Origin: Aquimarina atlantica
Lineage (GTDB): Bacteria; Bacteroidota; Bacteroidia; Flavobacteriales; Flavobacteriaceae
NCBI RefSeq assembly: GCF_000626715.1
Contig: NZ_AQRA01000001.1
Span: forward strand, 744,001-808,000
DNA: 64,000 nucleotides
Direction of reading: 5' to 3'
Part shown: one piece after another, positions 51,790 through 59,270 of the stretch
Position numbering within the stretch: the stretch's first letter is position 1
Layout: the number at the start of each line of letters is the position of its first letter
The notes under the pieces: model-generated
Told to the model about the DNA's origin: nothing
Databases searched by the model: none
The model's input: the letters and a program-made list of their open reading frames with translations, nothing else
Program-made: the position numbers and the translations under genes

Positions 51790-51818
51790 TTTTTATACAG
51801 TTATTAGATTCAATGTTT

Positions 51819-51947
51819 GCCAACGGTTCGGCTATGGTTTCGTTGTGGAATCATCCGAAGGGTTATTCCGCTGAAATCCAGCCGATTAATCTATTTCTTA
51901 AATTTCTTTTTTATTTGCTGCCACAATGAATTATAGCCATTGTTGGC
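51819..51947 (-). repeat. attC-like site 38 (family F)
   Basis: Left core GCCAAC, right core GTTGGC; arms GGCTATGGTTTCGTTGTGG / CCACAATGAATTATAGCC with three G.T pairs. The C-terminus of cassette 38's gene lies within it. Confidence 0.9.
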
Positions 51948-52424
51948 AACCGTTTTTATTTTATTCATTTTAAATTCCGAATCACTTTCCCATTCCACAT
52001 TGTAGATTCCACCGCCCTCATCAATTTTGGACGCTCTTAAACCAAATGATTTAAGAAACATTGTCATTCCGGAAATTCCACCATAAGGATATGAAAGTGC
52101 GTAAAAATCAAGTCTTCCCAAGGAGTCATTAATTCTTTTGCATTCCAAAAATTCCACTTCTAGATTTTCAACGAGATGTTCCGTCATTGTATAAAAATGC
52201 CATATTTCACCATCAAGATCGGCGGTTTTAAATTCAGGCTTTAAGTCGGATTCAGCAAAGTAATAATTTTCCAGTGCATAATCAGGAAATTTCTCCAACC
52301 AGAATTCCTCAGACTTGCTATCTTCATTTTCTTTGGATTCAGATATAAGCCTGAAGACTTCTAAAAAATCCTTGAACTTACGTTCATCTGGTAGCTCAAA
52401 TTCTATATACTCGTTCTTTCTCAA
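51891..52424 (-). CDS. Cassette 38 (promoter-proximal): hypothetical protein read through its attC
   Basis: A 177-residue acidic protein of unknown family (SYPYGGISGMTMFLKSFGLRASKIDEGG). The last about 20 residues (VANNGYNSLWQQIKKKFKK) and the stop codon are encoded inside the attC, adding a basic tail to an acidic protein. It is the first gene after the presumed array promoter. Cassette ends match (GTTGGCAACC / GGTTGCCAAC). Confidence 0.7.
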   Translation of the reverse strand: MRKNEYIEFELPDERKFKDFLEVFRLISESKENEDSKSEEFWLEKFPDYALENYYFAESDLKPEFKTADLDGEIWHFYTMTEHLVENLEVEFLECKRINDSLGRLDFYALSYPYGGISGMTMFLKSFGLRASKIDEGGGIYNVEWESDSEFKMNKIKTVANNGYNSLWQQIKKKFKK

Positions 52425-52439
52425 TTTGATTTAATGGTT

Positions 52440-52470
52440 GCCAACAATTGGATATACCCAATTGGGTATA
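52440..52470 (-). other. Array boundary, candidate attI-like site
   Basis: The outer core GCCAAC (52440-52445) ends cassette 38. Beyond it there is no attC arm, only a perfect palindrome ATACCCAATTGGGTAT (52454-52469). This is where an integron would have attI; the identification is by position. Confidence 0.45.
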
Positions 52471-52485
52471 GTTCTCTTTTACTCA

Positions 52486-52516
52486 CAAATCTAGAGGATT
52501 TTTAATACACCTCAAA
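52486..52516 (-). promoter_or_regulatory. Consensus Bacteroidetes promoter reading into the array (Pc-like)
   Basis: On the minus strand TTTG (52516-52513), exactly 19 nt, then TAGATTTG (52493-52486): a full match to TTTG-N19-21-TAnnTTTG. Transcription would start near 52480 and give a leader of about 55 nt to the first cassette gene at 52424. Confidence 0.7.
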
Positions 52517-52826
52517 TTATTTGTTGCTACTTGTATATATATTTCTGTTGTTTTATTGGGTAAATTTAAGCTGGAAATAGAGTTTCTTTCGAGCTAGAAA
52601 TTCTCCAAAAAATCATTCTATTGTAATCAATTTTCAGCATAAAAAAGAGCGTAAATCAGCCTGTTTTAAGAGTATTTTAAAGCATTTTTGCTTTAAAAAT
52701 GGTGTTTATAAGTCGTATTTTTAGTCGTCTAGAGTAAAAAAATCGGCTTCTTAGATGAAAAAAAACGGCATCTAAGGTCAAAAAAAATCGCTTCTTAGGT
52801 GAGTTTTGGCGTTTTTTGGGCAAAAA
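52517..52826. other. AT-rich intergenic region with three 22-bp tandem repeats
   Basis: No gene. It contains a small hairpin AAAGCATTTTTGCTTT (about 52681) and three tandem units CGGCTTCTTAGATGA / CGGCATCTAAGGTCA / TCGCTTCTTAGGTGA separated by A8 tracts (about 52744-52804). No remnant of a recombinase gene is visible. Confidence 0.5.
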
Positions 52827-52863
52827 AAATACTCCCCGGCACCATAAGCGCCAGAGAGTACTT
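52827..52863 (-). terminator. Terminator of the HU-like gene
   Basis: On the minus strand the imperfect stem ACTCTCTGGCGC / GTGCCGGGGAGT is followed by T8, 27 bp after the HU-like stop codon. It insulates the array promoter from HU transcription. Confidence 0.8.
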
Positions 52864-52889
52864 TTAATCTGTAGCTTTAAACTACATGC

Positions 52890-53276
52890 TTACTCATTTT
52901 TCTTTTTAAACCGAAGTGTCTTAAGCATGTTGTTTAATTCTATACTTGGGCGATACCTAATTTTTGTTCGTTTGATTAAGGATGGGGTTACCTCTTCTGG
53001 AGTATCAACTCCTTCACTGTTAACACCCAAACTAAAACTACCCAACTTACCCAAACGTATGGTTCGCCCCTGGCTAAGTTCGTTCTGAATCGTTGTTACC
53101 AATCTAACGATCACTGCATATACGTCTGCCCGGGTAACTGTTGATCCGTCACTTACCAATTGTGATAATTGATCAATATCTGTTACTCCACTACTTACGA
53201 CCAAAGCATAATGCTTTGGGATAGCCATAGCATCCCTTGGATCCTTTCTGGCTATCGATTTAAAATGTACTGACAT
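52890..53276 (-). CDS. HU-family DNA-binding protein
   Basis: A 128-residue HU/IHF-fold protein of the Bacteroidetes type: VTRADVYAVIVRLVTTIQNELSQGRTIRLGKLGSFSLGV is the dimerisation core, preceded by SVHFKSIARKDPRD and followed by a basic arm region (LIKRTKIRYRPS). Such proteins bend DNA. Position next to the array may be incidental, though HU-like proteins can assist site-specific recombination. Confidence 0.85.
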   Translation of the reverse strand: MSVHFKSIARKDPRDAMAIPKHYALVVSSGVTDIDQLSQLVSDGSTVTRADVYAVIVRLVTTIQNELSQGRTIRLGKLGSFSLGVNSEGVDTPEEVTPSLIKRTKIRYRPSIELNNMLKTLRFKKKNE

Positions 53277-53712
53277 ATTCTATCATATTTAAAGATTCAT
53301 ATGATCAATACTGGGTCAAGTTCTATTCCAAATACAAAGAATTATATTATAAACACATCAAAAAAACACGTGAATTACTGATTATCAATAACATAGAATA
53401 GGTGTCAAAATAACAGTTAAACAATACACTGTGTTGACAAAATGTCAATAAATTAACTTTTTTATTAAAAATTACATAACAAAATAATGTTTTTGTTAAA
53501 AAAAACACAATATAATTAGTGTCAAGAAGTACTCTTTGCTTATAAATTTTCTTGTTTTCGATACACCAAATCAGAGATTTGGCACTCAAACTGACGAAAA
53601 TTTCTTATCTATCTAAATTCTTACAGAATTTCACTCGAAGTGACGTATCTGCTCTTAAATAGTATTCATGTAATATTAAGTAAAAAGATATTGTTTTATT
53701 GAGACAACTATT
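53277..53712. other. 435-bp AT-rich intergenic region
   Basis: No convincing gene, RNA or repeat. The frames here are short and lack family features. Confidence 0.4.
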
Positions 53713-54303
53713 TTATCTGTATTTATCGTTCAACCCAATACCATCGAGTATCATAGGACTTATTTTTTCTAACCTGGTCATACGGGTAGCTTCTCGTTTT
53801 GCCGTAGCAATATATTCTGAATATTCTCTTTGTTTGAAAGGAGTGAGTTGTTCAAAGGATTTTTTTAAGTTAGCATTAGCATCAAGCGCTACTAATAATT
53901 CTTTTGGAATTTCAATTGTTTTTGATTTTACGGGTTTGATTTCTTTACCGTCTTTTTGGTTTTGGATAGCTTCTTTTATATAGTGAAGTACTAAGTCTTT
54001 ATCAATATCGTCTACAGTAGTAAATCGCCATTGTCGCAAGCCTTTAGTTTTTCCTTCCTGAGCATTTAACAACTTCTTTGCTTTATCTTCTAAGAATACG
54101 CCTTGATAAAACCATATTCCTACATACGATTTAAAAGCACCAAGTCCTATTACATTTTTATCATTTATTGTATACACTGGCACTCCCCATTTTATCGTTT
54201 CTTTCATTTCGGTAGTGAGTAGTATTCCTCTTAAGATTTCCAGGGCTTCTTTCCACTCCTTATTCTTTGACATAAATTCTTCGACTGATGTATTTTTTTG
54301 CAT
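53713..54303 (-). CDS. DUF1801/YdeI-like protein
   Basis: A 196-residue protein: an N-terminal DUF1801 domain (WKEALEILRGILLTTEMKETIKWGVPVYTIN, LGAFKSYVGIWFYQGVFL) and a C-terminal YdeI/OmpD-associated segment (IPKELLVALDANANLKKSFEQLTPFKQREYSEYIATAKREATR). YdeI-type proteins have been linked to bacteriocin/peptide resistance. Cytosolic. Confidence 0.88.
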   Translation of the reverse strand: MQKNTSVEEFMSKNKEWKEALEILRGILLTTEMKETIKWGVPVYTINDKNVIGLGAFKSYVGIWFYQGVFLEDKAKKLLNAQEGKTKGLRQWRFTTVDDIDKDLVLHYIKEAIQNQKDGKEIKPVKSKTIEIPKELLVALDANANLKKSFEQLTPFKQREYSEYIATAKREATRMTRLEKISPMILDGIGLNDKYR

Positions 54304-54551
54304 AGCTCGGGATATTAAGTTTATACGTTCAGAACACTAACAAATTACAGATATAACCCGCTTGCATTTAGAATAGGAATTTAGCTAAAAAAAGCTATTC
54401 TCGATAGTTCTGCTGAGCCCTTCGATAAACTCTGGAAAGGCCTTGCCGAAGTACATTCTGTCTCCATTCTATTACTACAAAACACTCGAATTGACGCTTT
54501 TTTAATAACAGCCTTTCAAAATGCACAACAAGTAGATATAGTATCTTTTTC
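54304..54551. other. Intergenic region with REP-like sequence
   Basis: Contains CTGAGCCCTTCGATAAACTC (54412-54431), a form of the interspersed palindrome also found inside family B attC sites (CCCTGAGCGGAGTCGAAGGG). No gene. Confidence 0.5.
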
Positions 54552-55097
54552 TTATACTCTTTCTAGTGCAAGATATGGTTTCTCTGGCAATACAATTTCT
54601 ATTTCCTCACCAACAGATAGTTCTCCACCCTCTACCACTACTCCCATAACACCTGCTTTTCTTATCAAATTTCCATTCTCATCATAGTCTAACACAGCTT
54701 TCATTAATCCTTCTTTTACCGAATTTAATTGATTACAAGGATTTCTTAAGCCTGTTATTTTAACTTTTGCTTCCTGACCAAGTTTCAAAATAGTATTCCT
54801 GGGAAGGCTTAATAAATCTATTCCAACAGTAGTGATATTCTCTCCTATTTCTCCATTATTAATATAAAATCCTTTTTCTTTCAATTCTTCGAACAGCTCA
54901 GAATGAATTAAATGCACTTGCCTTAAATTGGGTTGAGTTGGGTCTTTTACTACTCTGGATCTATGCTTTACTGTTTTCCCCATATGAGCATCTCCTTTAA
55001 CTCCCAGTCCTTTGATAAGCGTTATACGTTCGCAACTAAATTTACTAAAAGTGTGAGATTCACTTTTGCTAACCCCTATTATTTTTGGCTTCTTCAT
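54552..55097 (-). CDS. MOSC-domain protein
   Basis: A 181-residue MOSC domain: IGVSKSESHTFSKF, GLGVKGDAHMGKTVKHRSRV, LRQVHLIHSELFEELK, GEIGENITTVGIDLLSLP, the conserved Cys in ITGLRNPCNQL and AGVMGVVVEGG. MOSC proteins bind molybdenum cofactor or act in sulfur transfer. Ends 8 bp before (in gene order) the lipoprotein gene's stop side, same strand. Confidence 0.9.
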   Translation of the reverse strand: MKKPKIIGVSKSESHTFSKFSCERITLIKGLGVKGDAHMGKTVKHRSRVVKDPTQPNLRQVHLIHSELFEELKEKGFYINNGEIGENITTVGIDLLSLPRNTILKLGQEAKVKITGLRNPCNQLNSVKEGLMKAVLDYDENGNLIRKAGVMGVVVEGGELSVGEEIEIVLPEKPYLALERV

Positions 55098-55105
55098 TTA
55101 GCATA

Positions 55106-55516
55106 TTATATATTATTGTCTCGTTTTCTTTTTAAAGTAGAAAAGGCCAAAACATCTTCTCCGTCTATAATATAATAACTAAAACTAATATGGTTTTCAT
55201 CTACTTTGGTTATGATGACCGTTCCTTCTTTTATACAGGTATTGGTGTTCTCTAAAATTAATTCATTAAAAACAGCACGATCATTAGAATATTCGACCAG
55301 TTCCCATTGCCCAGAACATTCTAAACTTGGATATTGTATCTCAAATAATTGTTGGTAGACATCAACCTCTAAACTAATAGACCAGGTATTATTTTCTTCT
55401 AAATCCAATTGGCATCCCACCCCTTCCCATTGGCCATTGAGCCATATGATATCATCAGTTTTACAACCAGCAAAAATTAAGGCAACAAAAAGGAATAGTA
55501 CACTCTTGGACTTCAT
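55106..55516 (-). CDS. Small lipocalin-like lipoprotein
   Basis: A 136-residue lipoprotein (ALIFAGCKTDD) followed by NGQWEGVGCQLDLEENNTWSISLE, a lipocalin-type beta opening. Two further Cys (SLECSGQW, NTCIKEG) may pair. Ligand unknown. Probably co-transcribed with the MOSC gene. Confidence 0.7.
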   Translation of the reverse strand: MKSKSVLFLFVALIFAGCKTDDIIWLNGQWEGVGCQLDLEENNTWSISLEVDVYQQLFEIQYPSLECSGQWELVEYSNDRAVFNELILENTNTCIKEGTVIITKVDENHISFSYYIIDGEDVLAFSTLKRKRDNNI

Positions 55517-55667
55517 TCTATTTTCATATTAAAATTCTAAACATTTGTCAAATCTAAAGAAATTTTAATCATGATTACCACATCAAACATTTCTGTATCT
55601 ATATCTCTTTTTTGATGATTTAAACCTTATAGATTTTGAGGCCATAAGTTCTATATTTTAGAGCATT

Positions 55668-58067
55668 CTACAAAGAAATATTTATGTTTTTGGCTTCTTT
55701 AGAATCCCATTCAAAGCTTATTTTCAGCTTTTTATCTTCTTCATTCCAATCAAACGAAGGAGAAGCACCACTTATTGTTACCGATTTTGGAGAAGCCTGA
55801 ATATTATGAATAATCAAAGTAATTTTTCTATTGCTAAATGCATATTTAGCTCCTTTTTCTACTGTTAGTGCTATTGATAGTTCTTTATCATTGATTACAC
55901 TATCAAATTTTAATATTTCATATTTCCCTTTTTCAAAAGCATTTGGTGTTTTGCCATCATCATCATACAACTTACCAGAACTATTTTTTACCATAGTATC
56001 ATGATAGTAATGTAGTATGATATCTTTGGTCGAATACATTTTGGTGGTTTGTACTGGTTGTACCATAGGAATAAATGCTCCTGCTTTTACAAAAACAGGA
56101 ATGTGATCTTTTACTAGTTGAACAGTTTTAAAGGTTCCTCCTTCAAATTTTTGTCCGGTAAAGAAATCATACCAATTCGTTCCCTTTGGAAACGGAATAT
56201 CCATAGATGCAATACCTGGTTTTACTACTGGTGAAACGAGGAAATAATCACCCCACATATAAGTAAAACTGATTTCGGATAATTCTTTATTCTCTGTATT
56301 TTCAAAAAACAGAGGTCGCATCAGGGGTATACCGGTTTGATTATTATCAAAAGCAATGGTATAATTATATGGTAATAGACTATACCTAAGTTCTATACTT
56401 TTCTTAGCCAACATTTTTGTTCTGGCATCATGAAAAACCGGTTCTGGAGCAATATGCTCCTGGGCATGTGGTCTAAATATAGGTTGAAACACTCCATATT
56501 GTAACCAGCGCGTGTACAATTCTGGATCAAATGTCTCTCCGCCAGCAAATCCTCCCAGGTCAGAATGCATATAGCCTAATCCCTGCATTCCCATTTGCAG
56601 TGCTATTTCGGTTTGGGATTGCAATCCTCCCCAACTTCTGCTTACATCACCAGACCAGGGAATCATTCCGAATCGTTGCGACCCAGAATATCCTGCTCGC
56701 ATTAGTATAAATGGGCGTTGCTCTGGGAAATCTCTTTGGTACCCCTGTTGTACCAATCGCGCCCAATCGTGGCCATAAATATTATGAACCTCATCTGCAC
56801 TTCCTGTGGCATGTTGCAAGTCAGACGGGTGTACTTCGGGTTCACCCAAATCACCCCACCAGCCTGCTACTCCGTACTCCCGGGTATATTTAGCATAAAT
56901 ATCCCAAAACCATTCTTTTCCCTTAGGGTTATAAATATCTATAATCCCGGTATTTCCAAAATAAAAATCGTACTTAAATGGATTTCCTTGTATATCTTTT
57001 CCCAGGACTCCTTTCTTTACGGCTTCTTCCCATTTTTTTGAAGTCGTTAATACAAAAGGTTCTGTAATCAATATTGTTTTGATTCCCTGATCATTAAAAT
57101 CATTGATCATCTGTTTTGGGTTTGGAAATGAGTCTTTTAAAAACTCAAAGTTTCCCATATGTCCTTTGATCTCTTTTCCAAACCAATAAATATCCAGAAT
57201 TACTGCATCTAATGGTATACTATCTGCTTTAAACTTAGCTATGGTTTCTTTAGTTTCTTTTTCAGAATGGTACCCGAAACGGCTGGCAAAATTTCCAAAT
57301 GCCCAACGCGGAGGTAATGGCTGTTTTCCTGTAAGATTGGTATATTGATCTATAAGGTCTTTCCAATCATCTCCCGCAACTACCTGGTATGTTTTTCTTC
57401 CGTTAATCGTTTCATATTGTAACGTATTATCTTTTTTACTATCGATATCTAAAAATCCAATCGGAGCATTATCAAAATGAACAGCATATAGCTTAGAGGA
57501 AAGCACCAAAGGCATTGTAAAGTTCATTAATTCAGAATAATTTTCATATCCATAATGCGCTCTGTTGTATAGCTGAAGCTTTTTACCTCTACGATTCATC
57601 CCCACTACCCGAGAACCAGCCCCATAAATCACTTCGTTTTTATCCAGGTTAAAATCTAAAATTTCTGTAGAATCTGTTTTTATATATCCTCTCTTTTCAG
57701 AAATTAACTGCTGCCCTTTATACGTGTACGAAATATGAAAAGGTTCTTTGGTAATATGTACATCAATCCCCTTGGTATCTATTGTTAAAACACTATCGTT
57801 TTCCCGTACCTGTACTTTTGTGGTCATCGGGTCTAAAATTACGGCATGAGACTGTGAATCAAATGTCTCTCCTGTTGGTATAAATGAGGTCTCTATAATT
57901 TTATCAGAATAGGGTTTAATTATATATTTTCCGTTATCCTTAAAAACTTCGATATGGGTATCTTTATTTTTAAAGCCTTGATAGGGTCCTTCATATTTCT
58001 TTTTACAAGAAATTATCGTGAGTATAAGGGCTGCAAGTACTAGAAAAAAGGTAAACTTAGAATTCAT
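55668..58067 (-). CDS. Glycoside hydrolase family 31 alpha-glucosidase, lipoprotein
   Basis: About 799 residues from ATG 58067 (MNSKFTFFLVLAALILTIISCKK, a lipoprotein signal; an ATG 9 bp upstream is possible). GH31 catalytic (beta/alpha)8 barrel: DAVILDIYWFGKEIKGHMGNF, nucleophile Asp in WWGDLGEPE (about 410) and acid/base Asp in WSGDVSRSWGGLQSQ (about 474), then GFAGGETFDPELYTRWLQ and C-terminal beta domains. It releases alpha-linked glucose or related sugars in the periplasm or at the surface. Retaining mechanism is known for the family. Confidence 0.92.
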   Translation of the reverse strand: MNSKFTFFLVLAALILTIISCKKKYEGPYQGFKNKDTHIEVFKDNGKYIIKPYSDKIIETSFIPTGETFDSQSHAVILDPMTTKVQVRENDSVLTIDTKGIDVHITKEPFHISYTYKGQQLISEKRGYIKTDSTEILDFNLDKNEVIYGAGSRVVGMNRRGKKLQLYNRAHYGYENYSELMNFTMPLVLSSKLYAVHFDNAPIGFLDIDSKKDNTLQYETINGRKTYQVVAGDDWKDLIDQYTNLTGKQPLPPRWAFGNFASRFGYHSEKETKETIAKFKADSIPLDAVILDIYWFGKEIKGHMGNFEFLKDSFPNPKQMINDFNDQGIKTILITEPFVLTTSKKWEEAVKKGVLGKDIQGNPFKYDFYFGNTGIIDIYNPKGKEWFWDIYAKYTREYGVAGWWGDLGEPEVHPSDLQHATGSADEVHNIYGHDWARLVQQGYQRDFPEQRPFILMRAGYSGSQRFGMIPWSGDVSRSWGGLQSQTEIALQMGMQGLGYMHSDLGGFAGGETFDPELYTRWLQYGVFQPIFRPHAQEHIAPEPVFHDARTKMLAKKSIELRYSLLPYNYTIAFDNNQTGIPLMRPLFFENTENKELSEISFTYMWGDYFLVSPVVKPGIASMDIPFPKGTNWYDFFTGQKFEGGTFKTVQLVKDHIPVFVKAGAFIPMVQPVQTTKMYSTKDIILHYYHDTMVKNSSGKLYDDDGKTPNAFEKGKYEILKFDSVINDKELSIALTVEKGAKYAFSNRKITLIIHNIQASPKSVTISGASPSFDWNEEDKKLKISFEWDSKEAKNINISL

Positions 58068-58076
58068 ATTCAACAT

Positions 58077-58380
58077 GTATTTTCATCAATAGATCGTACT
58101 CAAATATAACGGAATCCCTATAGAATAAAGGTATAACAGCTCTTATACCAGAAGAATTATTGATTTTTTAGTAAAACTCGATTTACACCATAAGAATCAC
58201 AAAAAATCACTACAACGTTTTCGTAAGGATTTCTGGTACAAACCAGGCATCTATATGTATTCATCATAAAGTGCTACATATGGGGTAACAAAATTTATTT
58301 AAAGTTGATATAGGGATAGAAATGTAAAAGGGAGAAACCGAAAATCCTAAAAAGAGTAGGGAAATCAAATATTCAATATT
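58077..58380. other. Intergenic region
   Basis: About 300 bp between divergent genes. No gene or clear promoter match seen. Confidence 0.35.
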
Positions 58381-58986
58381 ATGAAAATTAAAACCTTTAA
58401 AAATGTAAATTACTCAATTCTAATCTTGTTTATTGCAGCGTTCCTTCTCGCATCGTGTGAGAAAGAAGAGATTGTATCTTCAGAAAAAGAAAATACAGTC
58501 CTTAAAAATTCGGATAGCAAAAATCTGAAACGAGAAACTATCGGGGTTTCTACATGTGCATCTTTCGACAGGTCTTGTGATGATGACCTGGTTCTGGATG
58601 TAAATGAATGTAATTTTATTTCGGGATCAGGAAGAGATATGCCTAATCAATATCTTATTGAAGATCTACTTAATAATTGCCGTACCGAAGAACTTCCTTC
58701 TAACTGTAACTGGTGGAAAGGAAATATAACACAAACCCGTACAATATCATTATTTTTAAACAATTGCTGTTATTCTGCTACTGTTTTTAATAACAGATTA
58801 GACGGTTGGAGAGATTTGGCTATAGCCAACAAACCAAACTCTTCATATCTGGTCACTAATTATGAGCGATTACCGGGTGGGACTATGCATAATGCACCTT
58901 TTGGGCCATACGAAATTAGAATTAGAGTTACATATCGTAAGAAAATATGTAGTTTTACTGGGCTACCAGATGTTATTAGACAATAA
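58381..58986 (+). CDS. Cys-rich lipoprotein, unknown
   Basis: A 201-residue lipoprotein (AAFLLASCEKEE). The mature part has about eight Cys (STCASFDRSCDDD, VNECNF, NNCRTEELPSNCNWW, NNCCYS, KKICSF), unusual for a secreted Flavobacteria protein, suggesting disulfides. No family recognised. Confidence 0.68.
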   Translation: MKIKTFKNVNYSILILFIAAFLLASCEKEEIVSSEKENTVLKNSDSKNLKRETIGVSTCASFDRSCDDDLVLDVNECNFISGSGRDMPNQYLIEDLLNNCRTEELPSNCNWWKGNITQTRTISLFLNNCCYSATVFNNRLDGWRDLAIANKPNSSYLVTNYERLPGGTMHNAPFGPYEIRIRVTYRKKICSFTGLPDVIRQ

Positions 58987-59191
58987 GTATCAATATACAG
59001 AACAGGCCATTTACCAGTGTAGGTGGCCTTGTTTACTTCTATAAAGCTTTTTATTAGTGTTTGTATTTGAGTATATCATCAAGACTAGTGTGTTTTTATA
59101 CAGTAAATTCTATAAAAAAGGGTATATAACATTAACAATAGATATAATCATTTATTTAAAAATCATAAACAATAAGGTAATATACACGGTG

Positions 59192-59199
59192 TACATTTG
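59192..59199 (+). promoter_or_regulatory. Candidate -7 element (TACATTTG)
   Basis: Exact TAnnTTTG match 72 bp before the start at 59271; no good -33 element was found. Confidence 0.35.
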
Positions 59200-59270
59200 G
59201 GGTGTCATTAACCAAGCTAATCTTAAATGTATAATACACTATGGAACGTCATTACCAAATCATTTTTAAA

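Larger units (their letters stand above)
16831..52445 (-). mobile_element. Integron-type gene-cassette array (38 cassettes, no integrase in window)
   Basis: Thirty-eight cassettes, all genes on the minus strand, are separated by imperfect palindromes with outer cores NNNYAAC and GTTRNNN. In at least 34 cassettes the core beside the stop codon and the core before the start codon are reverse complements over 7-10 bp, which is expected if each cassette circularised and integrated at G/TT. Sites fall into several sequence families, as if captured from different sources. The order read on the minus strand is promoter (52486-52516), first cassette gene at 52424, last cassette at 16957. No tyrosine recombinase is encoded here, so it is a CALIN-type array or its integrase lies elsewhere. 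Confidence 0.88.

Noticed and set aside
16831-52445. CRISPR array or phage-type repeat
   Set aside because: Repeats are long palindromes spaced by whole genes, not 25-40 bp repeats with short spacers, and no cas genes are present.
16831-52445. MITE/IS insertions as explanation of the repeats
   Set aside because: No transposase, no target-site duplications, and the ends pair across each gene (cassette ends), not across each repeat.
52560-52826. Remnant of an integrase gene
   Set aside because: No frame over about 30 residues with recombinase motifs (no R...H-x-x-R...Y pattern) on either strand.
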